In this document: positions 24,038-35,459 of the stretch, one piece after another | How the letters are laid out: each line of letters starts with the position of its first letter | Numbering within the stretch: position 1 is the stretch's first letter | NCBI GenBank assembly: GCA_943332615.1 | Contig: CALQQB010000038.1 | Location: 1-42,730 of the forward strand | Source of the DNA: Phenylobacterium deserti | Lineage (GTDB): Bacteria; Pseudomonadota; Alphaproteobacteria; Caulobacterales; Caulobacteraceae | Length of the DNA: 42,730 nucleotides | Direction: 5' to 3' | Notes under the pieces: model-generated | Databases searched by the model: none | The model's input: only the letters and a program-made list of their open reading frames with translations | Told to the model about the DNA's origin: nothing | Made by a program: the position numbers and the translations under genes

Positions 24038-25720
24038 GTGAACGGGGCCCAACTGTTTTCGGTCCGAGCTGCGCGCGTGATCGCGATCGGCCGGGCGATC
24101 CTGGCCGTGTTTCTCGCCTTTGCGATCGCCCTGGGGAATCCCGGACAGCCAGCCGGCGAGCTCCCCCTGACAATACTGGGCGCGGGCTATCTGCTATGGA
24201 GCCTTGCCCTCCTCGTCGTCACGAGAAGCCGGATCTTCATCTACGGTGCGCAGCCGCTGAGGGCGATAAGCCCCGCCATCGACTTCCTCGCCTTCACCGT
24301 ATTGCTCTACATGTCGAGTGGAGCGGACAGCCCATTCTTCACCCCGTTCATCTTCCTGATCCTGGCGGCGACCATTCAATGGGGCGCACGCGGCGCGATG
24401 ATGATGGGCGTCTTGACGATCATCGCCTATGCACCAGCCGCCTGGAGCGTGTTTTTCGCTGCGGACCACAATGCCGCGGCGGCGCAGCTGTTCGTGCTTC
24501 GGTTGGGCTACACCGTCGTGGTTACGATCATGCTCGTCGCCTTCGCCCGACACCTTGAACGCGTCATCGAAGAGTTGTCGCGTCTGTCGGATCCTGTAAC
24601 GCCGCAAGCCCTGGACGCCGGGCCGCCGGTGGCCGAATTCCTGCGCCACGCGCTCAAGGTCTTCAACGCGTCACACGGCATGTTCCTTTGGGAAGAGGAC
24701 GACGAGCCCTACGCCTCGCTGGCCATCCTGAAGGACGGTCAGTTCGAGGTGCGTCGACTTGCGCCCGGCGCTGACGACTGGGTAGCCCCCGAGGCGGCGG
24801 CGTCGGTCTTCCTGTTCCATTCGACCACCGGCGCGACAGCCATGCGAAGCGGCGGCCGGAGCATTCAAGGGCCGACATCACCATTGGCCCCTCGCCTGCT
24901 GGCGGAAGTCGCCTTCGAACACGCGATCGTCGCGCCCGCCGCAGGGCAGGGTCTGGCTGGCTGGGTGTTCATCCTGGATCACAGCGAGCCCGCCAACGAG
25001 GACCTTGCAATTGGCGCGATGGTCGGCGCGCAGACGTCGGTCGCCATTGAACGTTGGGAGGGCGAACGGACTCGCCAGGCCGCAGCTGCGGCGGAAGATC
25101 GAATACGTCTGTCGCGAGACCTGCACGACGGCGTGCTGCAGTTCCTTGCGGGGGCCCGGCTGCAACTCGATCGGCTGGCGGCGGAAGCCCTGCCGGACGA
25201 GGCTCAGGCCCGCATCGCCACACTGCGCCAGGCGGTGACCGACGAACAGAACGAACTCCGCGGCTTCATCGCGACATTGCGGCCGGCTTCGCGCACGCAC
25301 GGTGCACGGGTGCGGGGCGTGGCTGACGATCTCAGCCAACTCGCAGCCCTCCTGTCCCGCTACTGGAGCGTCCAGGTCCACGCGCGCACGGAGCCGGGCG
25401 ACCTGCGGATCGGGGAGGCGATGATGTACGACCTGACCCGTATCGTGCGGGAAGGCGTTGCGAACGCGGTTCGGCACGGCGGCGCGCGTTGCGTGCTCGT
25501 GCAGGCTCGCGCAGCCACGGGACGCCTCAGCCTCACGATCGAGGACGATGGGTCTGGCTTCGCGTTCACAGGCGCGGTTCCGGCTGGGCAACTCGAGCGC
25601 ACAGGCGAGGCGCCCCAGTCGCTGAATGAGCGGGTGCGCGCCCTGCACGGCCACCTCGAAGTACGCTCCAGTCCGCGCGGCGCCAGTGTCGTCATTGAAA
25701 TTCCCCTAGGAGCCTCCTGA
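24038..25720 (+). CDS. NarL-type membrane sensor histidine kinase
   Basis: A 560-residue sensor kinase. Six hydrophobic segments (about 12-32, 41-62, 77-94, 100-115, 118-141 and 150-169) form the membrane sensor without a large periplasmic domain. Residues about 195-340 look like a GAF-type cytoplasmic domain. The HisKA_3 helix has RLSRDLHDGVLQFLAG with phospho-acceptor His363. The ATPase part has REGVANAVRHGGA (N box) and EDDGSGF (G1). These features place it with NarX/DesK-type kinases that pair with LuxR-type regulators, and such a regulator follows with a one-base overlap (TGATG). The start is GTG at 24038. The signal is unknown. Confidence 0.93.
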   Translation: MNGAQLFSVRAARVIAIGRAILAVFLAFAIALGNPGQPAGELPLTILGAGYLLWSLALLVVTRSRIFIYGAQPLRAISPAIDFLAFTVLLYMSSGADSPFFTPFIFLILAATIQWGARGAMMMGVLTIIAYAPAAWSVFFAADHNAAAAQLFVLRLGYTVVVTIMLVAFARHLERVIEELSRLSDPVTPQALDAGPPVAEFLRHALKVFNASHGMFLWEEDDEPYASLAILKDGQFEVRRLAPGADDWVAPEAAASVFLFHSTTGATAMRSGGRSIQGPTSPLAPRLLAEVAFEHAIVAPAAGQGLAGWVFILDHSEPANEDLAIGAMVGAQTSVAIERWEGERTRQAAAAAEDRIRLSRDLHDGVLQFLAGARLQLDRLAAEALPDEAQARIATLRQAVTDEQNELRGFIATLRPASRTHGARVRGVADDLSQLAALLSRYWSVQVHARTEPGDLRIGEAMMYDLTRIVREGVANAVRHGGARCVLVQARAATGRLSLTIEDDGSGFAFTGAVPAGQLERTGEAPQSLNERVRALHGHLEVRSSPRGASVVIEIPLGAS

Positions 25721-26349
25721 TGTCGACTTCAATGGTGGTGGCCGACGACCACCCTCTGATGCTCGACGCCGTCTCCGGCCTGTTCGAAGGGCTCGGCTTT
25801 CGTGTGGTCGCACGCTGTCGCGACGGGCTGCAGGCCCGCGCGGCCATTCTTGAGCATGCTCCGGACCTGGCTGTCCTCGACGTGCAGATGCCGCACAGAT
25901 CAGGGCTGGACCTGCTGAAAGAGGCGCGCGAGGAAGGCTGGAGAACGCGCATCATCCTGCTGACCGCGGGACTGGAGCCGGGGCCGATCATGGAGGCCCT
26001 TCAGCTCAAGGTGGACGGCCTTATTCTCAAGGGCGCGGGCAGCGAGGTTCTGGTTCGGGCGGCCCAGGCTGTGGCGAGCGGATCACAGTGGATCGACAAG
26101 GACGCCATGGAACAGGTGCTCGGCCGCCTCGCAAGCGACCGCGCCCAGGCGCCCATCGCCTCGCTCACGCCGCGGGAAGGCGAGGTCGTCAAGCTGATCT
26201 CACGGGGACTCCGCAATAAGGAGGTCGCGCGCGAACTCGGCATCTCCGAAGGCACGGTCAAGATGCACCTTCACAACCTTTATGAAAAACTCTCGGTGTC
26301 GTCTCGGACCGAGCTGGCCATCCTGGCCCGCGAGCGCAGCCTGGACTGA
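25720..26349 (+). CDS. LuxR/NarL-family response regulator
   Basis: A 209-residue regulator, partner of the kinase just upstream. The receiver has the acidic pair Asp9-Asp10 (VVADDHP), phospho-acceptor Asp54 (AVLDVQMP), Thr in ILLTAG and Lys105 in LILKG. The C-terminal DNA-binding domain starts at SLTPREGEVVKLISRGLRNK and continues EVARELGISEGTVKMHLHNL, the GerE/LuxR helix-turn-helix. The kinase and regulator genes overlap by one base and are co-translated. The inverted repeats at 26379-26433, immediately downstream and before the PEP-CTERM gene, are an attractive target site. Confidence 0.95.
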   Translation: MSTSMVVADDHPLMLDAVSGLFEGLGFRVVARCRDGLQARAAILEHAPDLAVLDVQMPHRSGLDLLKEAREEGWRTRIILLTAGLEPGPIMEALQLKVDGLILKGAGSEVLVRAAQAVASGSQWIDKDAMEQVLGRLASDRAQAPIASLTPREGEVVKLISRGLRNKEVARELGISEGTVKMHLHNLYEKLSVSSRTELAILARERSLD

Positions 26350-26378
26350 AAGACCGCGCCTGGCGCGCCACGTTAGGG

Positions 26379-26433
26379 TTAATTGTCCCCCTATAGGTGA
26401 TGAACCTGATCAACAATTAAGGTTTTTACCTAT
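26379..26433 (+). promoter_or_regulatory. Inverted-repeat control region upstream of the PEP-CTERM gene
   Basis: An AT-rich island holds three interlaced inverted repeats: TTAATTGT (26379-26386) with ACAATTAA (26413-26420), ATAGGT (26393-26398) with ACCTAT (26428-26433), and AACCT (26403-26407) with AGGTT (26420-26424). The last two nest in one hairpin. The island lies between the response regulator and the PEP-CTERM gene, so it may be an operator for that regulator and/or a terminator-like structure. Which one cannot be decided by eye. Confidence 0.5.
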
Positions 26434-26528
26434 CCGGGAAGCTAGATTGTGCCGTCAACCCTGGCTCTCGATACTGGCCCTGCGGCTGCGAGGCTTTCGT
26501 CTCCGCCGCGGACGTTTCAAGGGTAGAG

Positions 26529-27215
26529 ATGCACATCGGCTCCAAGACAACACTCGCCACACGCGCCGGCGCCGCGATCGCCGCGGCCTTGCTTGCCGGT
26601 TCGGCGAACGCCGCCGTGTTCATCACGTCCTATCCCGGCGCGCCCGATCCCGGCCCCCTGAAGGGCGAAACCCGCATCATCACCTTCAACAGCGGCGCGC
26701 TGCCCGCTGGCGTGACGATCACGGGCGACTATGGGATCGTCACCGGCAGCAAGACGAATTTCTACGGCGCGCCCGCGGGCGACCTTACGCCGTATCTGAC
26801 GGCGCCAAAGGCGAAGCAACCCGGTCCCGCGACCATGAATTTCGCAAAATTTCTGAACAACAACGATGTCAATCACTTCAGCTTCTACTGGGGATCAATC
26901 GATACATTCAACTCCATCCAACTGCTCAACAGAAAAGGCGGCGTGATCGCTACGGTCAGCGGTGCAACGTTCCCGCCCGCGGCCGGGAGCTTGAAGCTGG
27001 CATCGCAGAACCGCAGGGCCGAATTCACCCTCACCGGCGCCGACCGACAGTTGGGCGGCATCAGGCTGAACTCGAAGTCATTTGCGCTGGAATCCGACAC
27101 CTACGCCTTTGCCGCCGTTCCCGAGCCGTCGGCCTGGGGCCTGATGCTGACGGGCTTCGCCGGAATGGGAATGACCCTTCGCGCCCAACGCGCGCGCCGC
27201 GCGCTCGCCGCATAG
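26529..27215 (+). CDS. PEP-CTERM (PEPxxWA) surface protein
   Basis: A 228-residue exported protein. A signal peptide with cleavage after ANA (residue 28) starts it. The C terminus is a full PEP-CTERM sorting signal: VPEPSAW at 197-203, a hydrophobic segment (LMLTGFAGMGMTL) and an Arg-rich tail (RAQRARR). Such signals are cut by an exosortase/archaeosortase-like enzyme, usually in bacteria that make an exopolysaccharide; no exosortase gene is in this window. The middle is Gly/Asn/Thr-rich with beta-strand character (FSFYWGSIDTFNSIQLL), like other exosortase-dependent surface proteins. AAGGG lies five bases before the ATG. The adjacent two-component system may control it. Confidence 0.9.
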   Translation: MHIGSKTTLATRAGAAIAAALLAGSANAAVFITSYPGAPDPGPLKGETRIITFNSGALPAGVTITGDYGIVTGSKTNFYGAPAGDLTPYLTAPKAKQPGPATMNFAKFLNNNDVNHFSFYWGSIDTFNSIQLLNRKGGVIATVSGATFPPAAGSLKLASQNRRAEFTLTGADRQLGGIRLNSKSFALESDTYAFAAVPEPSAWGLMLTGFAGMGMTLRAQRARRALAA

Positions 27216-27241
27216 CGGAGGCGGAACGTCAGCCGGGTCCT

Positions 27242-27625
27242 GCGGCCCGGGCGGTGGAACTGTTCGGCATCTCCAACTGGATCAGCTTCCTCGATCGCAC
27301 CGAAGCCTATCGCCGCGACAACCGCCGCGCCGAGTACGGCGACGAACGCCAGCCGGCCATGCGCGCGGTGTTCGAAAAGTTCTCGCCCCTGGCCAACATC
27401 GCCAAGATCACCCGGCCGATGCTGGTGCAGCAGGGCGTCAATGACCCCCGCGTGCCGAAGTCGGAGAGCGACCAGGTCGTGGCCGCCCTACGCAGCGGCG
27501 GCGTGCCGGTAAGCTATCTGGTCTTCGCCGACGAGGGTCACGGCTGGCGCAAGCGGCCGAACCAGGAGACCTCGCTGGCGGTCGAGACCGTGTTCCTCCG
27601 CGAGTTGTTCAAGGCGACGCCCTGA
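27242..27625 (+). pseudogene. C-terminal remnant of an S9 family peptidase
   Basis: An open frame without its own start encodes 127 residues matching the end of a prolyl-oligopeptidase-like alpha/beta hydrolase: ELFGISNWISFLDRTEAYRR, then EYGDERQPAMRAVFEKFSPL, KITRPMLVQQGVNDPRVP (catalytic Asp in NDPRVP) and FADEGHGWRKRPNQE (catalytic His). The nucleophile serine motif (GxSxGG) and everything before it are missing. The fragment begins only 26 bases after the PEP-CTERM gene. It is most simply a gene cut off at its 5' end by insertion or deletion. Confidence 0.85.
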
Positions 27626-27684
27626 CACGAAATCGGCCCAGGTCTGCACCCGGGCCGTTCGATCGCATGGGCCGGCTTTCGACC

Positions 27685-28798
<1,114 letters not shown>

Positions 28799-28875
28799 GG
28801 GAAGCGAGGTCATGGGCCTGGCCTGGGCGGCGCTGAACCGTGCGCGCGGGTGCGAACCGTGGCATTTCCAGCGCG

Positions 28876-29301
28876 ATGATCGAGGTCACTGACAGCATCG
28901 TTCTTACCGACGACGAGGTGCAGGTGCGCGCCGTGCGCGCCTCCGGGCCGGGGGGGCAGCACGTCAACAAGGTCTCGACGGCGATCGAGCTGAGGTTCGA
29001 CGTGCGCGGGTCGCCCAGCCTGCCGGAGCGGGTGCGGGCCCGGCTCTACAAGCTCAGCGGCAACCGGCTGACCCTGGACGGGGTGATTGTGCTGGTGGCC
29101 CAGGAGCACCGGAGCCAGGAGATGAACCGGCAGGCGGCGCTCGGCCGGCTGCTCGACCTGATCCGCGAGGCCGCCAAGCCCCCGCCCCCGCCGCGAAAGA
29201 AGACCAAGCCGACCTACGCCTCGAAGCTGCGGCGGCTGGAGGGCAAGACCAAACGCTCGGGCGTGAAGGTGCTGCGCGGCCGTCCGAAAGGTGACGACTG
29301 A
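28876..29301 (+). CDS. arfB: Alternative ribosome-rescue factor ArfB
   Basis: A 141-residue peptidyl-tRNA hydrolase that frees ribosomes stalled on non-stop mRNA. The catalytic Gly-Gly-Gln is at 26-28 in ASGPGGQHVNKVSTAIELRF. The C-terminal tail (about 105-141) is very basic and disordered (RKKTKPTYASKLRRLEGKTK), as needed to probe the empty mRNA channel; it distinguishes ArfB from RF1/RF2 fragments. I start at ATG 28876 because family members begin within a few residues of this point. It is divergent from ilvC. The stop codon lies inside a 19-base tandem repeat. Confidence 0.95.
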   Translation: MIEVTDSIVLTDDEVQVRAVRASGPGGQHVNKVSTAIELRFDVRGSPSLPERVRARLYKLSGNRLTLDGVIVLVAQEHRSQEMNRQAALGRLLDLIREAAKPPPPPRKKTKPTYASKLRRLEGKTKRSGVKVLRGRPKGDD

Positions 29302-29329
29302 CGCCAGGCCTGACGACTGACGCCAGGCC
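29292..29329 (+). repeat. 19-base tandem duplication at the arfB stop
   Basis: TGACGACTGACGCCAGGCC occurs twice in a row (29292-29310 and 29311-29329) with no mismatch. The first copy contains the arfB stop codon TGA at 29299-29301; the second copy lies wholly downstream. It looks like a recent slippage duplication with no effect on the protein. Confidence 0.9.
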
Positions 29330-29369
29330 TCTGGCAAGCTTTGGCCGCAATCGCCTATAAGGTGGCGGC

Positions 29370-29921
29370 ATGACACGCGACCTTCGCCTTTCGCCGCCGC
29401 TGGCCGTCGCCCTGGCGACGCTGGTCTCCGCCTGCGCCCCCACCCTGGGCCCGCCGCCGCCCACGGCCACCCGGTCCGCTCCGGCGCTCACAGGGCCGGT
29501 CAATTTCTCGCCGGCCGAGTTCGCCTGGTCCCAGCGGGCCGGGGCCAACATCATCGCCGGCAAGGTGGCCTACAGGCAGGGGAGCGTGCGCTACACCTGC
29601 GCCGGGTCGGCCGTGGTGCTGACGCCGGAGACCGCCTGGTCCAGCCGCCGCATGGCCGTGCTGTACGGCGCCACCGACCGCGCCGCCCTGCCCAGCGACG
29701 AGGTCCGGGCGCGGACGCCGCGCGCGCCGCCAGGCGATGCGGGTCCGTTCGTGAAGCGCACCACCTGCGACGACGCCGACCAGTTCGCCTTCGGCAGCCT
29801 GCCGGACGGGGCCTGGTACGCCATCACCGTGGTCAAGCCCGTGGGCGTGACGGCGCCCAGCATGGCGCTGATGAAGCGCGTGGCCGTGCGCGGCGGCAAG
29901 ACGGTGGCGTTAGGGCTCTGA
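29370..29921 (+). CDS. Predicted lipoprotein of unknown function
   Basis: A 183-residue protein with a signal peptide and lipobox LVSAC (Cys22). A Pro/Thr-rich linker to about residue 45 separates it from a compact domain. The domain carries GKVAYRQGSVRYTCAGSAVV and TPETAWSSRRMAVLYG, and two Cys (in YTCAG and TTCDD) that could form a disulfide. I do not recognise a named family. It is followed by a hairpin at 29928-29955 and is convergent with clpB. Confidence 0.8.
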   Translation: MTRDLRLSPPLAVALATLVSACAPTLGPPPPTATRSAPALTGPVNFSPAEFAWSQRAGANIIAGKVAYRQGSVRYTCAGSAVVLTPETAWSSRRMAVLYGATDRAALPSDEVRARTPRAPPGDAGPFVKRTTCDDADQFAFGSLPDGAWYAITVVKPVGVTAPSMALMKRVAVRGGKTVALGL

Positions 29922-29927
29922 CCCGTC

Positions 29928-29955
29928 TTGCCCCCCCGTGAACGGGGGAGGCAAG
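29928..29955. terminator. Bidirectional hairpin between lipoprotein gene and clpB
   Basis: TTGCCCCCCCG pairs with CGGGGGAGGCAA across a TGAA loop (about 11 pairs, one bulge). It lies exactly between the convergent stops at 29921 and 29960. There is no long T-run, but the position supports a terminator for both genes. Confidence 0.55.
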
Positions 29956-29959
29956 GTTG

Positions 29960-32545
<2,586 letters not shown>

Positions 32546-32610
32546 GTGGTCCCCACTAAGGCGGATGCCCGCCGGTCGCCTTGAGCAAGCGCAACCGCCG
32601 GACCTCTCCG

Positions 32611-32638
32611 ATGTAGTGTGGCAATTGCGCCACACAAG
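32611..32638 (-). promoter_or_regulatory. Candidate heat-shock promoter of clpB with embedded inverted repeat
   Basis: On the minus strand CTTGTG (32633-32638) and CTACAT (32611-32616) are separated by 16 bases, resembling the CTTG...-10 layout of alphaproteobacterial sigma-32 promoters. The spacer is largely filled by an inverted repeat, GTGTGGC/GCCACAC with six central bases (32616-32635), which could be an operator. The gap between clpB and the upstream methyltransferase gene is only 110 bases, so this is the likely promoter. Confidence 0.45.
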
Positions 32639-32655
32639 TGCGGACGACGGCGAAG

Positions 32656-33462
32656 TTAGACCTCGGGCCTCGCCCGCAGGACCGCAATCGCCTGGGCCGG
32701 CGCATCGTTCCGCCCGGGGATGATCTCGGCGACCTCGAAACCGGGGGCCGCCATGTCCGCAAGCCGGGCGCGGGTGGTCCAGGCGGAGATGTAGTTCGAG
32801 CCCTCCAGGGCATTGTTCCAGACGACGTAGCCTTCGCCAGCCAGCCGCGCGGCCACATCCTCGGGCGCCCAGGCCTGGGCATAGGCCTCGTCGTGGAAGG
32901 TCATCAGCGCCAGCCCGCCGGGCCGCAGCACCCGGGCGATCTCGGCCAGCCAGGCCTGCGCGGTGGGCTCGGTCAGGTGGGTGAGGACCGAGTGGGCATA
33001 GATCATATCCAGGCTGTTGGCCGCGTTCCCCAGCGGCGGCTTAAGGCCGTTGGCCCGGTAGGTCCCGGGCAGGTTGGCCGCGCACCAGCCGGCCAGCCTC
33101 GGGTTGAGGTCCGAGCCGGTGAACGTCCCGCCCGCCGCGATAACCTCGGGGGCCAGCCACCGCGCGATCCGCCCCGCGCCGCAGCCGAAGTCGAGCACGT
33201 CCAGGCCGGCGGCGACATCGGCGCCGTGTCGCGCCGCCAGCGCGCGGAACATCGCCGCGTCGTCCCGGCCCCGTTCCGAGAACCACCGGAGCGACGGCCC
33301 GCTCACCAGCACCACCAGCTCGGCCGGCGGCATCGGGCGCCCATCGTCGACGGCCTCGCCCACCGCGCGCGCCGACCGCCGCTCCAGCCAGCGATAATAG
33401 GGCCCGATCAGGCCCGTCCGCTCCATGACGCGGCGGGCAATCCGGCGCAGAGGTCTCAGCAT
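32656..33462 (-). CDS. Class I SAM-dependent methyltransferase
   Basis: A 268-residue methyltransferase. Motif I is [18 protein letters not shown] (about 88-105), the ribose-binding acidic residue is in [13 protein letters not shown], motif IV is [12 protein letters not shown], and [14 protein letters not shown] is the post-motif strand. The 80-residue N terminus with [18 protein letters not shown] resembles methyltransferases linked to glycan or lipid modification, but the substrate cannot be told. It starts 14 bases after the end of the interrupted S9 peptidase gene on the same strand, so the three upstream genes may share its transcript. Confidence 0.85.
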   Translation of the reverse strand: MLRPLRRIARRVMERTGLIGPYYRWLERRSARAVGEAVDDGRPMPPAELVVLVSGPSLRWFSERGRDDAAMFRALAARHGADVAAGLDVLDFGCGAGRIARWLAPEVIAAGGTFTGSDLNPRLAGWCAANLPGTYRANGLKPPLGNAANSLDMIYAHSVLTHLTEPTAQAWLAEIARVLRPGGLALMTFHDEAYAQAWAPEDVAARLAGEGYVVWNNALEGSNYISAWTTRARLADMAAPGFEVAEIIPGRNDAPAQAIAVLRARPEV

Positions 33463-33476
33463 GGCTTGGCCATAGC

Positions 33477-35441
33477 TCAGTTCGGCGGGTTGTGCTTCTC
33501 GAGGAAGGCGATCACCGCCGAGAGGGTCTGGATGCGGGTCTCGCCGCGCGAGAGCCAGTGATCCTCGCCCTTCAGCTCCACGAACTCGACCGGCTTGCCG
33601 GCCTTCTTCAGGGCGTCGGCCATCAGCCGGCTCTGTTCCAGTGGCACGACGGAATCGTCCCGGCCGTGGATCAACAGGATCGGAATGTTGACCTTGTCGC
33701 CGCGGGCCGCGGGCGAGAGGTCGGTCAGGGCCTGATCCTTGCCGTCGTCGGCGCCCATGAAGCGGATCCAGTAGCGGAACGAGGCCTGGCTACGCTCTTT
33801 GGACCACGCGACCATCCGCTTCAGGTCGGAGACCCCGCCGTACGACGCCGCGCAGCGGTAGACTCCCGTGTCGATCGCCGCGCCCGCGAGCGCCGCATAG
33901 CCCCCGTAGCTTGCGCCGACGATGCACACGCGCTTGGGATCGATGACGCCGTCGGCGGCGAGGTGGCGCACGCCGTCCGACAGGTCGGTCTGCATCTTGC
34001 GGCCCCACTCCCCAAAGCCAGCATTCAGGAACGACCGCCCGAAGCCATCAGACCCACGGAAGTTCACCTGCAGAACCGCGTATCCGCGGTTGGCCATCGC
34101 CTGGGCCCACCAGTCGAACCCGGGTAGGTCGCGGGCGGCCGGACCGCCATGCGGGAAGACGACCAGCGGCAGGTTCCTGGCGACCGCGCCATTGGGGACG
34201 GTCAGATAGCCACTGAGCTCGAGACCGTCCTTCGCCTTGAAGCGGATCGCCTTCACCGGCGAGATGTCCTTCTCCATGAGCAGTTGGTAGCGACCCCCCA
34301 GCCAGTTCGCCTGTTTTGTGGCAAGGTTCACCAGGGCGTAAGCCGGGCCCTGGGTGGGCGAGTCCACCAGCACCACGATCTGCGTGCGGTCCTGCGACCA
34401 GGACTCCAGTCGCACGCGATTGCCCTTGAAGGCCGCCAGGACTGACGCCCAGGCCTTCTGGTCCGCCGGATCAAAGAAAGTGTAGCGGTCGTCTTCACCC
34501 ACCAGAGCATTGAGGCCGATGAGGCGGCGCGTCGCCGGGTCACGGATCATGCCATCGACATCATTGAGTGCGAGCGGATCGCCTCAGACACCATCGGGCG
34601 TGACCTCGCGCATCTGGACGCCGGATTCGCCCGTCTCAGCCACGACCACCGAGTAACCGTCGCGACCGAGCCCAGCCAGGACGGGACGCCCGGTCTTCGC
34701 CTCAAGAGTGCGGTTCAGCTTCCAGCCGGGCCCCTGGCGCAGCTTCAGACTCCACTGGCCGGTGTCATCGTCATAGTCGGCCCTCGCCAGCGGAAGGCCG
34801 TCCTGATCCAGGACGATTTCGTCGGTGCGCTTGTCGCCCAGTGCGACAATATCCGTCTCGCCGGTCCTCATATTCACCTTGAGGATCGTCAGCACGCCCC
34901 ACTGGTCGGGGAAGGTGATGCCCCGCAGGAAGAGCGTGGGCGTGCCATCGATGACATGCACTTCCGGCGGTCCCGCCAGCACGTTCAGCGAGGCGCTCAC
35001 CTTGTCGGCGTCGGGGTCGTGGATGTGGGAGCCCGTGCCCGAACCTCCCAGCGAACGCTTGAGCAACGGCTGAATCCGGCTCGTGGCGACATTGAGATCG
35101 AAGCCCATGAGATACTCACGCCGCGGCCCGGTCACGTACATGATGCTGTTGGTTTGCGACGTCGTGATGATCAGGCGCTCGGGTCCAACCCAATCGAGGC
35201 GGCGAACCTTGGCCGACCCCAGGGCGAAGGTCTTCATCACCCCGTCGGGCAAGGTCTTGATGCCGAGCATGCGCTGCTCGCCGGTGGACATCGCGACTGC
35301 CAGCTTCGAGCCGTCAGGAGAGATTTCCACCGATTCGATCGAGGGCAGCCCTCCATAGGCCTCGATCGGCGCCGCGACGGCCGCCTGACGCGCCAGGAAG
35401 ACCGCGGCCAGGACGCCGACAACCAGACGAAACGGCTTCAT
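33477..35441 (-). pseudogene. S9 family peptidase interrupted by an in-frame TGA
   Basis: Two open frames in the same phase form one S9 (prolyl oligopeptidase-like) gene. The first, from ATG 35441 (GAGGGG just upstream), has a signal peptide and a propeller region and ends at TGA 34584-34586 (codon 286). The second continues with no shift to 33477 and holds the intact catalytic domain: GASYGGYAAL (Ser), HGRDDSVVPL (Asp) and GEDHWLSRGE (His). Without the TGA it would be about 654 residues, very close to the intact 641-residue neighbour at 35460-37385. The TGA falls in a variable linker. An internal ATG at 34550 lacks a ribosome site. It is probably a recent nonsense mutation; readthrough or a sequencing error are alternatives. 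Confidence 0.88.
34584..34586 (-). other. In-frame TGA within the S9 peptidase gene
   Basis: The reading frame continues unbroken for more than 360 codons beyond this TGA with full family similarity. Flanking codons read Asp-Gly-Val-TGA-Gly-Asp-Pro. I see no stable SECIS-like hairpin directly downstream, so selenocysteine is unlikely. Confidence 0.9.
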
Positions 35442-35459
35442 CAATCCCCCTCGCCGACT

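Noticed and set aside
34584..34586. Selenocysteine at the in-frame TGA of the S9 peptidase
   Set aside because: The site is in a variable linker far from the active site, the intact paralogue has no Cys there, and no clear SECIS-like hairpin follows.
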